Part shown: piece by piece, positions 29,412 to 40,650 of the stretch
Layout of the letters: each line of letters starts with the position of its first letter
How positions within the stretch are numbered: position 1 is the first letter of the stretch
From: Rebecca billardiae RCC1528
Lineage: Eukaryota > Haptophyta
NCBI GenBank assembly: GCA_965240325.2
Contig: OZ251225.1
Location: 434,001-498,000, forward strand
Direction: 5' to 3'
Length of the DNA stretch: 64,000 nucleotides
The notes under the pieces: generated by a model
What the model was told of the DNA's origin: nothing
What the model saw: the letters and a program-made list of their open reading frames with translations, nothing else
The model's database searches: none
Program-made: the position numbers and the translations under genes

Positions 29412-30394
29412 CCTCGCGCGCGGGGAGTCAGTCGCCTGCGTCGTCAACGCACCCCCGCTGCAAGCACCGCCATCGCTCTCGGGGCGCTGCAATCTCGTAG
29501 TCGGGAGGATACGGATACACCCATCAAGTATCGATCCTGATTCAAGATGCATGATGCTACTTTATCGAACCCCTGTACATCTGGCCAGGTCTGGCTGTCA
29601 CAATCGAACCGTCGCGTCGAGGGAGTCGACGCCCGCCATGTGCAGCCCGCGCGTCGCGAGCGGCTCCGTCGGCATCCCGGCGGATTCACGCCAGACCACG
29701 CCACGAGCGAACGGAATTGCACGCTGGACCTCCTCTCGTGGGCCGTGGACATCCACTCTGGGATGCAGGCCAATGTACGGCAAAGAGCGTTCATGTTGAG
29801 GGCAGCAGCGGCGGGGCTCGGCCCCTTCGGCCGTTTTTCAGCCATGGCGGCCACCGCCGTTGCGCCGGCCAGGGCGGCCAAGGCCACACGTCTCGTCGTC
29901 AGCAAACTCGAAGTTGTGGCCGCATGCACGCTTCGAACAGCGCTACACCCACACGGTCACGGACGCTCGTGGTTAGCTATCTGAGTACTGTAGACCGTAC
30001 GGCAAGGCGATCCGCACTGCACCAGTAGCTACTACGGAGTACGGGACAAGAAAACTACGCCAATGGCATATGCGAGTGAGTAATTCTCCACACATGCCTG
30101 TAGCTAGATTCATAAGGTTGTCCTAGGCGGACGTTTTGTACGCTGAAAGTAAAAGATTTCACATACGAACATATTGGACGCGGCCCGTGGCGGCTGAGTC
30201 ATGAGTGCCCCCGCTGTGCCCCGTGCCCGTGGGCGTGAGTACTGAGTGGCGCGCGCAGCGGCAGTACAGTAGTCGGTAGAGGACTGTCGGGGGCCGGGGG
30301 GGGGGGAGCGGGCCAACACTAGTACCGACTCCCGCGCATTCTCTACTGAAACAGAACGTACTACTGTACGCCGCAGCTTAGTGCAATATTAACG
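29412..30394. other. intergenic stretch, no firm gene
   Basis: About 980 bases lie between the anoctamin start and the HAS1 stop. The minus-strand frame around 29929-29800 reads SLLTTRRVALAALAGATAVA, which looks like a twin-arginine lumen signal. However, the frame has no ATG upstream of it and no recognisable mature protein follows, so it is not called. A G-run lies at 30292-30306. Confidence 0.45.
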
Positions 30395-32481
30395 CTACTT
30401 GACAAACTGCCTACTGTCACCGGCGCTGCGGTGGCCGTACGGGTTGCTCGCCGAGAACGCGTGGCCCGTGCTCTGCCGCTTTGCGCCCGGACCTGTCGCA
30501 TCTGCCACACCGCCGCGCTTGCGCGAGGCCTTGGGGTTGCCCTTGAGGTTGAGCGTCACCTTGGGCGGCACGGCGAACCCGAACGCCTTCGCCGTCGCCT
30601 GCAGGTCGAGGTTGTACACATCGAAGATGTCCTTGAGCGAGTGCGCCGCGTACGCGTGCAGGTACGAGCGGTACGCGTCGCGCGCCGACTTGTGCAGGTA
30701 GTAGTTCTTCTCGATGAGCTTCTCGAGCTGGGACTGTGGGCGAGGGGCAGGCGCGCGGGGCGCGGGGCGTGGGGTGTTGGCGGCCGGCCGACGCAATGGC
30801 TTGCGCGCCGCGCGCGCGCGCGGCGCCGTGCGAGTGTGCGGCGCGCGCGCACCGAGACGTTGGCGAGCTTGGTGAGCGGGAACTCGTACTCCTTGATGGT
30901 CACGCGCGCGCGCTTGAGGAAGTTGGTGAAGCCCAGCTCCTCGGGCAGCAGCATGAGCAGCGCGCGGCCCTGCGCGCCTGCGCGCGCCGTCCGGCCGACG
31001 CGGTGGATGTACTCGCGCGGGTCGTCGGGCGGGTCGTACTGCACGATCCAATCGACCGCCGGGATGTCGAGGCCGCGCGCCGCCACGTCCGTGCACAGCA
31101 GGATGCCTCGCTCCGCCTTGCAGAACTCGAAGAAGGTGGTGGTCCGCTTGTTCTGCTTCTGGTTGCCGTGCAGGTCGAGCACGGGCAGGTCGATGTAGTT
31201 GAGCAGCTCGGAGTGGAACTTCACCGAGTTGCACGAGGAGAAGAAGACGATCACCTGCGGCGGGTGGGGAGCGGCGCACCGCCGGCGCGGCGGCCGGCAC
31301 GGCAGGGCGGGTGGGCGCGGCGCGACACGGCGCGCGCGGGCTCGCGGCGGGTGAGAGCGCCGAGCGGCCGCGCTTGGCCGCGGGCGAGGCCGCGCCGCGG
31401 CGGCCGCGCGCGCCGCACAGCCGCCCGCCCCGGCGCACGCGTCGCCCCCGCGCGTGCGCGCGCGCGCACGCGCCTTCTTCTTGAGGTTCTTCTTGAGGAA
31501 GGTGAAGAGCAGCAGGAAGCGCTGCTCCATCGGGCACAGCACGTACCCCTGCTCGAGCGAGGCGACCGTCGAGGAGATCGACGCGGACTGCGCGCTGACG
31601 ACGAGGGGCTTGCGCAGCGCGAGGCGGCAGAGGTCCTTCACCGAGCTCGTCTGCGTCGCCGAGAACATCGCCGTCTGCCGGTCGTGCTTCGGCAGCTGCT
31701 TCATGATCTGGTTGACCTCCTCCTCGAAGCCGATCTCGAGCATGCGGTCCACCTCGTCGCACACAAACACGGCGAGGTTCTTGTAGTGGAAGCCCTTGGT
31801 CGAGAGCATGTGGTCGAGCAGCCGGCCGGGCGTCGCAATGAGGTGGTTCACCCCCTTCGCCAGCTTCTCCGCCTCGGCGCGCCGGTTGGCCCCGCCGATC
31901 ACCAGCCCGTGCGTCTGCTTGTGGTACTTGCACAGCTCGCGCAGCACGCCGTAGATCTGCAGCGCGAGCTCGCGCGTGGGCGAGATGCAGATCATGCCGG
32001 TGCCGTTGCGCGCGAGCCAGCTGGCGCGGGAGAGGAGCTCGACCGACGGCACGAGGAATGCCAGCGTCTTGCCCGAGCCCGTCTGCGCCTGCCCCATCAC
32101 GTCGCGCCCGGCCATGAGCGGCGGGATGGCGCGCGCCTGCACCTCCGTCATCGTGGTGAAGCCCATCTCGTCGATGGCCATGCGCGTGGGCTCGAGCAGG
32201 TCGAGCTTCGAGAACGGCACGTTCATGTAGTCGGCTGGGTCGTCGCTCTGCGCGACCTCCTCCGCCCCAGCCCCTGCGGCAGGCGCCTTCTTGTCGTGGC
32301 TGTCGCCAGCGCCGCGCTCCGCTCTCCCCGCCGCCGCTCCATTTGGCCCCGCCGCGTCCGGTGAGATGGGTCCGTGCCCGTTCTCCCCTGACCCCGCCTG
32401 CGCCTGCAGCTTCTTCAGCTTCTGCTTCTTCTTCTGCAGCTTGAGCTTGCGCTCGGCGTCGTCACGGTCGGGGGCCGGCAT
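30395..32481 (-). CDS. HAS1: DEAD-box RNA helicase HAS1/DDX18, two introns
   Basis: Exons 32481-31474, 31254-30853 and 30733-30395 give 582 residues. The protein is the nucleolar helicase that releases snoRNAs and remodels pre-60S ribosomes. Motifs in order are [20 protein letters not shown] (Q motif), [31 protein letters not shown] where DEAD is usual, SAT, and [11 protein letters not shown] and HRVGRTAR in domain 2. HAS1-specific sequence is strong: [40 protein letters not shown] and the C-terminal [13 protein letters not shown]. The N-terminus is Lys-rich. The first intron (31255-31473) starts GC instead of GT, because only AAGAAG|GCGCGTG keeps the frame with VIVFFSSC; it is 219 nt and stop-free. 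The second intron (30734-30852) is GT to AG. It is divergently paired with tRNase Z, 220 bp apart. Confidence 0.92.
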
Positions 32482-32701
32482 GGATTCCACGATGCCCGTC
32501 CAGACGCGGCGCGTGCACGCACGGGCGTAAGCCCAGCCGCAGGGCTTGGCACGAGTTTTGGGGAGCACGATGGCGACGACGACGGCTGCTCGCTGTGTTT
32601 TTTGCAATACTTATTTTTGACGGCCGAGCGATTTGATTTATGATGATTTTGATTCGTCGCGCTTTCGCGCGCGATCACGAGGTCGCCCGTCCACGCGAGC
32701 G

Positions 32702-33160
32702 ATGTGCGACGCGTCGCGCATGGTGCGTGTGGTGCTTCTCGCACTGGTCTCGCTGGCGGCAGTGGCAGGCTTGTCGGCCGTGTCACCGCGCGCATGTGCG
32801 GCAGTGCCCTCGCGATCGCCTCGCGCGCGGGCGGCAGCGCTGATGCGACCTCCAAACAGCGCAGGCGGGCGGGGACGATACCAGCGGTGCGCCGCGGAGG
32901 GCTGCCGCAAGAAGGCCGTCGAAGGCGGCCTGTTGTGCCGAGAACACAGCGGCATGGCGACCGAGGCCCCGCAGCCGCCGCCTCCGACTCGCCCGCCGCC
33001 CCCGACCGAGCCCGCAGCCGCGGCCGCACGGCCTGCCGAGCGCGCGCGGCCGGCCGAGCGCCCAGCCTCACCGCGGCTGCGCGCGCCCGCGGCGGCCAAG
33101 GGTGCCGCGCCGGCGGACGCGCAGCCGGAGCTCTCGCCGCGCGCGCAGGCCGCGATGATG

Positions 33161-33193
<33 letters not shown>

Positions 33194-34681
33194 ACGCCCA
33201 GCCCGGACGAGCTCGCGAGCAGCGGCGTGCGCGGGCTGGACATGGAGCTCACGTTCCTGGGCACGGGCTCGTGTCTGCCCACGATCCTGCGCGGCGTGTC
33301 GTGCGCGGTGCTGCGGCTGCACGGCTCGTACTGGATGTTCGACGCGGGCGAGGGCAGCCAGATCCAGCTGCAGCGCTCCTCCGTCCGGCCGGGCAGCATC
33401 GACCGCATCTTCCTCACCCACCTGCACGGCGACCACGCGTACGGCCTGCCGGGCATCCTCTGCCTGATTGGGAACGCGCGCACCGCGTCGCAGCCGCCGG
33501 TCGAGATCTACGGGCCGGCGGGCACGCGGCTGTTCGTGCGCACGACGCTCGCGCTGTCGCGCGCGCGCGCGCTCCCGCGGTACCGCGTGCACGAGCTCCA
33601 CGGCGTCCCGTTCCTGCACACGCACTTCATGCGCGAGCCGGCGCCGCTCCGCATCGCGTGCGCGCCGCACACGCCGTTCGAGGAGCGAGGCCGCGACCTG
33701 CAGCCGGAGCGCGTGGAGACGGAGGACGGCGCGACGCTGGCGTGGACGCTGTCGGACGAGCGCGCCGGGGGCGAGGGCGTGCGCGTCACCGCCGGCCCGC
33801 TGCAGCACACCGTCCCGTGCGTCGGCTACGTCGTGCAGGAGGCGGAGCGGCCGGGCCGGCTCAGGGTGGAGCAGGTGCTGCCGCAGCTGCAGCGCAACGC
33901 GGCCGCGCTGCGCGAGAGCGGCGTGCGCGACCCGCGCTCGCTGCTCAAGCGGGTGAAGGCGCTGCAGCCGGGCACGCAGCTCGATCTGCCCGACGGCACC
34001 GCCATCCGCTACGAGGACGCGCTCGAGCCCACGCAGGTCGGGCGCAAGGTCGTCGTGCTCGGCGACACGTGCGACGCGCGCCACATGGTGCCGCTCGCGC
34101 GCGGCGCTGACGTGGTGGTGCACGAGGCGACCAACTCGTACTTTGCCGAGTTCGACGGGCCGACGAGCGAGCGCGACTTCACCAAGCAGACGTTCGCGCA
34201 CGGGCACTCGACGCCGCGCCTCGCTGCCGCCTTCGCCGCGAAGGTGGGCGCGCGCGCGCTCGTGCTCACGCACTTCTCGCAGCGGCACAGCCCGCTTGCG
34301 CGCAAGCACATGCGCCGCATCGAGGCGCAGGCGCAGGGCGGCCTGCCGGAGGGCTGCCAGGTGGCGGCGGCGCACGACCTGAGCCGGGTCTACGTCAGCC
34401 GCAACTCGAGCGGGCCCGCGATGCACTTCGTCCCCGCGCTCACCGACGTCCCGCCCAGCGTGTCGCTCGGCGCAGGCGTGCACGTGGCAGGCTGGGACGG
34501 GGCGGCCGCGGCGCAGGGCCCAGGCGGCTCCCCGCAGCCCCAAGAGGTGCAGCAGCAACAGGCGGGCGCGCTGGGCGCCGACGAGTATGATCCTGCCGGC
34601 GAGGAGGATGGCGGCGAGCCCCCGGCCGACGCACTGGCGCGCCCGTTTGAGCCCACGGGGACGGGCTCCTCAGCCGACTAG
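32702..34681 (+). CDS. tRNase Z (ELAC1-type), probably plastid-targeted
   Basis: The 659-residue protein is a metallo-beta-lactamase fold endonuclease that trims the 3' trailer of precursor tRNAs. Catalytic sequence begins MELTFLGTGSCLPTILRGVS (about residue 181). The zinc motif HLHGDH is at 240-245, GDTCDARHMVPLARGADVVV follows, then EATNSYFAEFD, AHGHSTPRLAAAFA and LTHFSQRH. It is the short, single-domain form with large additions. Residues 7-28 (MVRVVLLALVSLAAVAGLSAV) form a signal peptide followed by Arg/Ser-rich sequence, pointing to a complex plastid. After it comes a small Cys/His patch (YQRCAAEGCRKKAVEGGLLC, REH) that could bind a metal. Pro/Ala linkers and a polyalanine run come next, and a Gln/Gly-rich tail follows the catalytic domain. 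An alternative start is the ATG at 32720. Confidence 0.9.
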
Positions 34682-35364
34682 CTCGCGGATTCAAGGCGTG
34701 CAATGCGAGCCGGCGAGGCCCTGCCCCCTGCTAGCGCGCCTGTGACGCACGAGCGACGCGGCCGAGCGGGCATGCCGAATGGCGGGTGCCTGTGGGCTGT
34801 GGCGCACCGGCCCAGGCCGGAGTGCGAGCGCCGAACGGCGGCGTGATGTCGCCGCTGATTCACATCCGCCTGCCGACTCGTCATCATTCCGATGCGATGC
34901 CATGACGATATTGCTCTTGTTGCCCCAGTGGCTGACGGGGACTGGGTCTGGGCCTGGACGCGTAGTGGCCGTAGTGATCAAACTCAGTGACGGCTAGCGC
35001 CCCGAGACTCCGAGCCGGCCTTGGCCGTGGCGACCGGATCCAATTCGATGTCCGGACTGCGGCACGGTGCGGAATCGATCCGTACCCCGAGGCCCAGCGG
35101 TCTGCCGGTCTGTGACGCGCCGCGCCCGCTGCCAACCCTTGGCCGAGTTGGCCGGCTTGGGCCACTGAGGCTGCCGTCCACTCGCGCCACATCATGTGAC
35201 ATGAACGACTGACGGCAACGCGTACCAGTTTCCAGGTCTCTCTTCGGAGAGCGTGCGATGAAGGATGCGGCGCGGCAACCTGCCACCGTGAGCCTTACGC
35301 ACGTTAAAACAAATAAACTGTAGCCTCGACGCGAGTCATAGCGACTTCTGTAATTAGCGCGCGA

Positions 35365-35436
35365 CACTGCCGCCGACGAATCAGGACTAGGAGACCCGCG
35401 TCGTCCTACCTGTGTCGTTAAATCTGAATAGAATGA
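35365..35436. repeat. dispersed repeat, segment c (copy 1)
   Basis: CACTGCCGCCGACGAATCAGG through CGTTAAATC to AGAATGA closely matches 43637-43699 and 47651-47720. This copy has a 5-base insertion (ACTAG) and small changes near its end. Confidence 0.85.
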
Positions 35437-35700
35437 CGAGTGAAATACAGGCGCCTCACTGCCAGGACCAGTGGCCCAGACCCCGGCCCAGCTACTGGGC
35501 TCGCTGACAGCCCCCTCCGTCCCCTCCCCCGCGCAGGGATCGGCTAGTGGCTGGCCCTCTGCCCACACTGGGGCACCCTAGGGGGTGCCCAGTCTGCCGA
35601 CTTGGCTCACACTCGATGATCTCCGCGAATTGCAAGGCAGTGATGCACTGCTGGTACCTGGGACCACCCCACAGTGTTGGGCTTGATGTATGCTGTCGGC

Positions 35701-35896
35701 AATGGCATACCCCCGCCCCCTCTGGAGGCGGGCTGTCCACAGTGGAGTGGTGTCAAGGCACTTGGTGTCTCGGTCAGTGGTTTGATTGAGGTTGGGTGAG
35801 GGTGGTGGTTGGTTGGGGGCTGGCCAGGGAGGGCTGGAGGCTTCGGCCGCCAGTCTGATCACCCGGAGCCCGTTATAAAGGGGAATTTAATATAAA
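35701..35896 (+). mobile_element. SINE-like 200-bp repeat with A-rich tail (copy 1)
   Basis: AATGGCATACCCCCGCCCCC opens the unit, followed by a CCCGCC/GGCGGG hairpin. The body is GGTTGGTTGGGGGCTGGCC, then ATCACCCGGAGCC, and it ends in TTATAAAGGGGAATTTAATATAAAAAAAA. It matches the insertion at 47447-47650 along its full length with scattered differences. The A-rich 3' end suggests retroposition, but I see no convincing pol III A and B boxes and no clear target duplication here. Confidence 0.75.
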
Positions 35897-36033
35897 AAAA
35901 AGTCCGACGACGCCATCGTGCCGCCCGGGCCGGTCGGCCATCGGGCGATCAAGGCGGCGTCCGATCGCTCAGTGCGTGACAGCGCGCGCTCGTGGCGGCG
36001 GCGGCCTCCCGTCCGCCCCCGCACCGCGTCGGC

Positions 36034-36802
36034 ATGGGCATTCTCGTGTCCACGCTCTGGTCCAAGCTCTGGGGCGACAAGGAGTACAAGATCGTGATGG
36101 TCGGGCTACACAACGCGGGCAAGACAACGATTCTGTACAAGCTGCACCTCGGTGACGTCATTGAGACGCAGCCGACGATCGGCAGCAACGTGGAGGAGGT
36201 GTGCCACCGGAACATTCGCTTTCAGGTTCGCAGTGCCCTGCGCGCCCGGCGCCGGCGTAACCTTGGGCTCGATGCCTGCAGCGCATTGCGTAGGAGCTCA
36301 TGCGCGGGATTGTGCGTGCCTCGGCGCAGGTGTGGGACTTGGGAGGGCAGGAGAAGTTGAGGAAGGCATGGGGCACCTACTACATCAACACGCAGGCTGT
36401 CATCCTCGTCGTCGACAGCACCGACCGCGAGAGCATACAGACGGTCAAGGAGGAGCTGGCGACCATCACCGCGCACGAGGACCTCTCGAGTGCCATCTTG
36501 CTCATCCTCGCCAACAAGCAGGACGCGGAGGGGGCGATGAGCGCCGCCGAGGTCAGCACCGCCCTCGCACTCCACGCGAACAAGCAGCATGATTGGCAAA
36601 TACAGGTGCGCCGCGCTGCATCCCGCCCTGTCTTGCGCGTTCAGATTGTCAGCAGCTCTCGTGTTGCCCACGTGATGGCCGGTGATCTCATGGATGCACT
36701 CCCGCGCGCACACGCGCACACGCGCAGGCTTGCAGCGCGCTGACCGGCGACGGCTTGTACGAGGGGCTGGATTGGATCATCCACACGCTACGCCAGAAGT
36801 AA
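36034..36802 (+). CDS. ARL5: ARL5-type ARF-like GTPase, two introns
   Basis: Exons 36034-36225, 36330-36605 and 36728-36802 join in phase to 180 residues, the normal ARL length. The protein begins MGILVSTLW with the Gly2 needed for myristoylation. Nucleotide motifs are GLHNAGKT (P-loop), [10 protein letters not shown] (switch I threonine), WDLGGQ (G3), NKQD (G4) and CSALTG (G5). [13 protein letters not shown]-like [11 protein letters not shown] and [14 protein letters not shown] are closest to ARL5, which acts at the trans-Golgi to recruit the GARP tether for endosome-to-Golgi traffic. The P-loop region reads GLHNAGKT where most ARLs have GLDNAGKT. Introns are 104 nt (GTTCG start, the only one of its kind here) and 122 nt. 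Confidence 0.93.
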
Positions 36803-37792
36803 TCCTCCAGCGCGAGCCCCAGTGCGAGCGACCGGATGACGTGGGTGTGAGCAGCGGGCCTGAGTCACCTGTTGAGTGCTCTGTGCCGAGTGCCTCGGGC
36901 TCGGTGCTGCAGTGCCTGTCAGTATATATATATGACAGTGTTGGCGCATCATCGACGTTCCGACGTTACCAGCACACTGACACGCGTGCATGCAGAGTCA
37001 TGCGGCATTCTACGAGTACGTACGGCCGAGCGACCGGGTCAACCGGCGCGCCGGCCCCGGCCCGCGCGCGCCCGCCTGAAAATGAGTGAAATGGCCCGGA
37101 GCGCCGCCCTCCGACAGACCGAGCGGCTGAGCCTGAGTCAGACTCAGACTGGCCGCGGTCGGCGGCGCGCCACGGGAACTCGGCCTCGGGATTAGACTCT
37201 GCCGCCGGATGATAATGAAAGTCGTCCGGCGCCACTCACACTGCTGACACTGGCACTGCCTCAGACATGGCTTATATTTATATGTCGTAGTCGCCTCAGC
37301 ATCGGAATCCGCGACGATGCTCATTGGCGGCGCCCCAGTCTTATTTTAGCTGAGTCGTCTGGTCGTCTGGTCTAGATCTGGACCGTCGTGTGACCGTTCA
37401 ATAACTTATTATAAATATGATGACGCGTAACCGCGGAATTTTATTCGATGATGAAATATTAGCGACGACTAAAATACTATATATATATATAGCGCGCTTG
37501 ATCAGTCGTACTACTGCTACTGCTGAGTAGTCGTCATTGAGACTATCAGAGTCTGCAGTGCTCATCGTGGGCCGTTAAGTGTGAGTACCGTTGAGTGACG
37601 ACTTGGTAGACACTAGATAGACTGTCAGTGCCGCCGGAGGTCAGCTGCACGACGTCGACGGGCCCGACACGCGAGGAGGACGAGCGTGAAGGCGCCCCAA
37701 GCACATGCAGTTGCTTCGCCCCTGCTCCTCGGCGTAGCGCAAGCGCGCTTGCGCAAGCTTACATCGCTCACCGCAGGCTCCCGGCCGCTGCT
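36803..37792. other. intergenic stretch, no gene recognised
   Basis: About 990 bases lie between convergent genes. It has short TATATA runs at 36924-36933 and 37481-37491 and is otherwise mixed in composition. No coding signal stands out. Confidence 0.5.
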
Positions 37793-39166
37793 TCACAGCG
37801 CCACGCTCGGCGGCGCGTCCGCCATGCGCTCGAGGCGCACGGCGGCCTCGCGCAGCACTGCCAGCGAGCGCACAAACGTGAAGCGGAGGTAGCGGCCGCC
37901 GAGCGCGGGGTCTGTGCGCGAGGCGCCGAGGTAGAAGTTGTCGCCCGGCACGCACGCCACCCCATGCCGCGTGATCATCGCCATCGCCGCCTCGCGCGGC
38001 GAGAGCGACTTGAGCGCGGGCACGCTGTCGTACCCAGCAAACAGGTAGTACGCACCGTGCGGCGAGGCGCGCACGTCGAAGCCGGCACGGCGGAGCGCGC
38101 CGACAAGCAGGTCGCGCTTCTCGGCGTACTCGTCGGCGATGCTTTCGAAGAACGGCCGGCCGAGCGCGAGGCACGCCTGCGCGCCGAACTGCATCGGCGT
38201 CGCCGCCTGCACGACGAGCTGGTCGTGGCACGCGCGGATGGCGGGCGTGTACGCACTCGGAGAGATCACCCAGCCCACGCGCCAGCCGGTCGCGCGCGCC
38301 GACTTGGAGACGGCGCTGACGACGCACGTGCGATCGGCCATGCCCTTGATTGTGGCGAGCGAGACATGCCGCGCCCCACCGAAGCACATGTGCTCGTAGA
38401 TCTCGTCGGTGACCGCAAGCACGCCGTGCGCGATGCACAGCTCTGCGATCTCGCCGAGCGCCTGCTCCCCAAACACGTGCCCGGTCGGGTTGTGCGGCGA
38501 GTTGAAGAGGAGCGCGCGCGACTCGCGGAGCACCTCGCGCAGCTGCTGCGGGTCGTACGCCCACGAGCCGTCCGCCCCCTCGCGCAGCGTGATCGCGCGC
38601 GGCTCGAAGCCCCAGATCGCGCACTGGCTCGGGTAGAGCTCGTGGAACGGCTCAAAGAAGGCCACGACGTCGCCCGGCCGGCACAGCGCGCGCAGGCAGA
38701 CGGCGAAGCCCTCGGTCGCGCCGTTCGTCACGGTGATGTTCTCCTCGGCGTCCGCCGGGATGCTCGGGTAGAACTCGCCGTAGTACGCGCTGATCTGCGC
38801 GCGCAGCGATGGCAGGCCCGCCGGGAACGAGTACTGATTCAGGAAGTCGGTCGGCGGCTGCGGCGTCACGAGCGGCTTGAGGCGCTGCGCCATCTCGCAC
38901 GCCGCCTCGGAGGACGAGCCGTCGAGAAGCGCGCCCGCCGCGTGCACCGCCATCTCGAGCGGAGGCGGCTCGTTCGGGAACCCCTGGCTCAGATTCACGG
39001 CCGAGTGCTCGATCGCCAGCCGTGTCATCAGTCGGATCGTCGACTCTGATGGCATCGCGCCCTGCTCGAGGGCGGGCGGGCGGCGACGGCGGCGGAGGGC
39101 GAGCAGCCAGGCGGCGAATGCGCCGGCGAGCGCGCCGACGGCCACGCCCGCGACGAAGCCGCGCAT
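37793..39166 (-). CDS. class I/II PLP-dependent aminotransferase, membrane-anchored
   Basis: The 457-residue intronless protein is a fold-type I aminotransferase, nearest in pattern to kynurenine/glutamine/methionine-type transaminases. Marks are LSQGFPNEPPPLEM, YSFPAGLPSLRAQISAYYGE, TNGATEGFAVCLRAL, NSPHNPTGHVF, TDEIYEHMCF, and the PLP lysine in VSKSARATGWRVGW. DNFYLGASR and YLRFTFVRS lie near the C-terminus. An N-terminal hydrophobic segment (residues 4-26, FVAGVAVGALAGAFAAWLLAL) followed by RRRRR makes a membrane anchor or the start of a targeting leader, which is unusual for the family. The substrate cannot be fixed from sequence. The start is the first ATG; a GTG lies 24 bases upstream. 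It diverges from RPC7 with 285 bp between starts. Confidence 0.87.
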   Translation of the reverse strand: MRGFVAGVAVGALAGAFAAWLLALRRRRRPPALEQGAMPSESTIRLMTRLAIEHSAVNLSQGFPNEPPPLEMAVHAAGALLDGSSSEAACEMAQRLKPLVTPQPPTDFLNQYSFPAGLPSLRAQISAYYGEFYPSIPADAEENITVTNGATEGFAVCLRALCRPGDVVAFFEPFHELYPSQCAIWGFEPRAITLREGADGSWAYDPQQLREVLRESRALLFNSPHNPTGHVFGEQALGEIAELCIAHGVLAVTDEIYEHMCFGGARHVSLATIKGMADRTCVVSAVSKSARATGWRVGWVISPSAYTPAIRACHDQLVVQAATPMQFGAQACLALGRPFFESIADEYAEKRDLLVGALRRAGFDVRASPHGAYYLFAGYDSVPALKSLSPREAAMAMITRHGVACVPGDNFYLGASRTDPALGGRYLRFTFVRSLAVLREAAVRLERMADAPPSVAL

Positions 39167-39451
39167 CTGTGCCGACGGTCCCGCGGCCACGCCCTCGGCC
39201 TTCGCAAAGCCTCGCGCGTTGTCAGCACGTCGTCCCGTGCCTTTGTATCTATCGGATGCTGCTGATGTTCCCGGAGTGGTCTCTCGTGTCTTGATTCTCC
39301 CCAGAATATGTCGTGAGATAGACAGGTCGTGCGGCCGCCATCGTTGTTGTGGATCGCGGCCGTGGCGACGGGGCGCCGCCAGCGTGTGCGCACAGGGCAG
39401 GGAGTGTTGGGCAAGGGCGCACTAGGGCTTGGCCATCGCTGATCCGGCGCC

Positions 39452-40272
39452 ATGTCGCGCTTCGGTCGCGGCAGGTGCGCCGCTGCGGTCGCGCGTCTCC
39501 TCACCCTCTCCCGCTCTCGCACACAGATGCGCGCGCTGCCTCTGGTGTTGATGATGCCTGCTGCGCCACGCGACCTCTGCCCTGCCATCGCGCCCGCACG
39601 CCTCGCAGGGGCCGCGGCGGCCTACCTATCGCCGCACCGGATGGTGCATCCGCCCTCGCGGAGATGCCCCTCTTCCCGCGCATCGAGAACCCGAAGAAGG
39701 CGCCACGGCCGACCGAGGCTGACCAGCAGCTGTACCGGCGCGGCCAGGTGATTCGCTCGTACCTCGTGAGCTCCCCGTTCTGCCCGCCCCACCGGAAGGT
39801 GCAGGCCGGAGCGGGGCGGTACCAGGACGCGACCCTGCGGCAACGCAAGCGGCCCGCCCTGCGGGACTCGCGCGAGTTCGCGATGCGGCCAGGCGACGTG
39901 CCTCCGCAGCTGCTCGAGATGCTCAAGCGGCCAAGACTCAAGGCGCCGCGCCGGGTGGCGTCGGCCGAGCTGGCCGAGCGCGTCGCGCCCGAGGACGCGC
40001 TCCTCGGCGAGGACGTCGATCTCGAGGACGATGACGACGACGACGACGAGGAGGAGGAGAATGCCGGCGGCGAGGGCGCCAAGAAGGGGCGCGCAGCCGG
40101 TGCGACTGCGGAGGCGAAGAAGGGCGCGCAGACCGGCAACGCTGAGGAGGAGGAGGGCGAGGAGGAGGAGGTGGAGGAGGACGAGGACGAGGGCGACTAC
40201 GGGGAGAACTACTTCGACAATGGTGAGGACTACGACGAGCAGGAGAGCGGTGATGACGAGCCATTTTACTGA
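39452..40272 (+). CDS. RPC7: RNA polymerase III subunit RPC7 (Rpc31/POLR3G), one intron
   Basis: Exon 1 is only 23 nt (39452-39474). Joining it to 39609-40272 across a 134-nt GT-AG intron gives 228 residues beginning MSRFGRGRGRGGLP, the Gly/Arg start typical of Rpc31. EMPLFPRIENPKKAPRPTEA and LYRRGQVIRSYLVSSPF form the conserved core. The C-terminus is a long Asp/Glu tail ending DYGENYFDNGEDYDEQE, the family's hallmark acidic end. The subunit is part of the RPC82-RPC34-RPC31 trimer that opens promoters of tRNA and 5S genes. Length agrees with human (about 223) and yeast (251) proteins. Confidence 0.88.
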
Positions 40273-40650
40273 CAGACTGGCGCGCCATTGCCTGGTCAGG
40301 CACTGGCATCATACACTACGCGGAGTTGTCGCGTCAGTCTGAGTCGCGGAACCGGCCTACGGCCCGCTATGGTACGCCTACGGATTACGGAGTACGGTAC
40401 TCCGCCCGGTCGACGCGGTACTGGTACGTACTCTGAATGGCATGTCTGACTCTCTGGCTGGAGCCCGAGGGTTCAGGGTCCGAACACTCAGCTCGGTACA
40501 GCACGCGTGCTGATTGGTCCGCCGCGACAAGCAACGCCGGGGCGCGACAAGCTGAAAGCCGACGACGACGGTGGCGTTGGCGTTGGCTTTAGCGCCGAGC
40601 TTGGTCGCCGAGCGATCGCGTAAGCGGCTTGGCATCCATCTTGCGACGGC
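40273..40650. other. spacer before GCLC
   Basis: 378 bases with many GTAC/GGTA motifs at 40370-40430. No gene is seen; this is the probable promoter of the glutamate-cysteine ligase gene. Confidence 0.45.

Larger units (their letters stand above)
34682..36033. other. intergenic stretch with dispersed-repeat copies
   Basis: About 1.35 kb lie between tRNase Z and ARL5, with no gene recognised. It contains one copy of the R-c repeat segment and one copy of the 200-bp SINE-like unit, listed separately, and a 13-base A-rich run right after the latter. Confidence 0.5.

Noticed and set aside
27741-29540. 599-codon plus-strand open frame
   Set aside because: It lies antisense to the anoctamin exon, whose protein matches a known family. 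High GC in third codon positions leaves antisense frames open.
29444-29929. Minus-strand frame with a twin-arginine-like thylakoid lumen signal
   Set aside because: No ATG precedes the signal in frame and the sequence after it looks random; possibly a pseudogene remnant.
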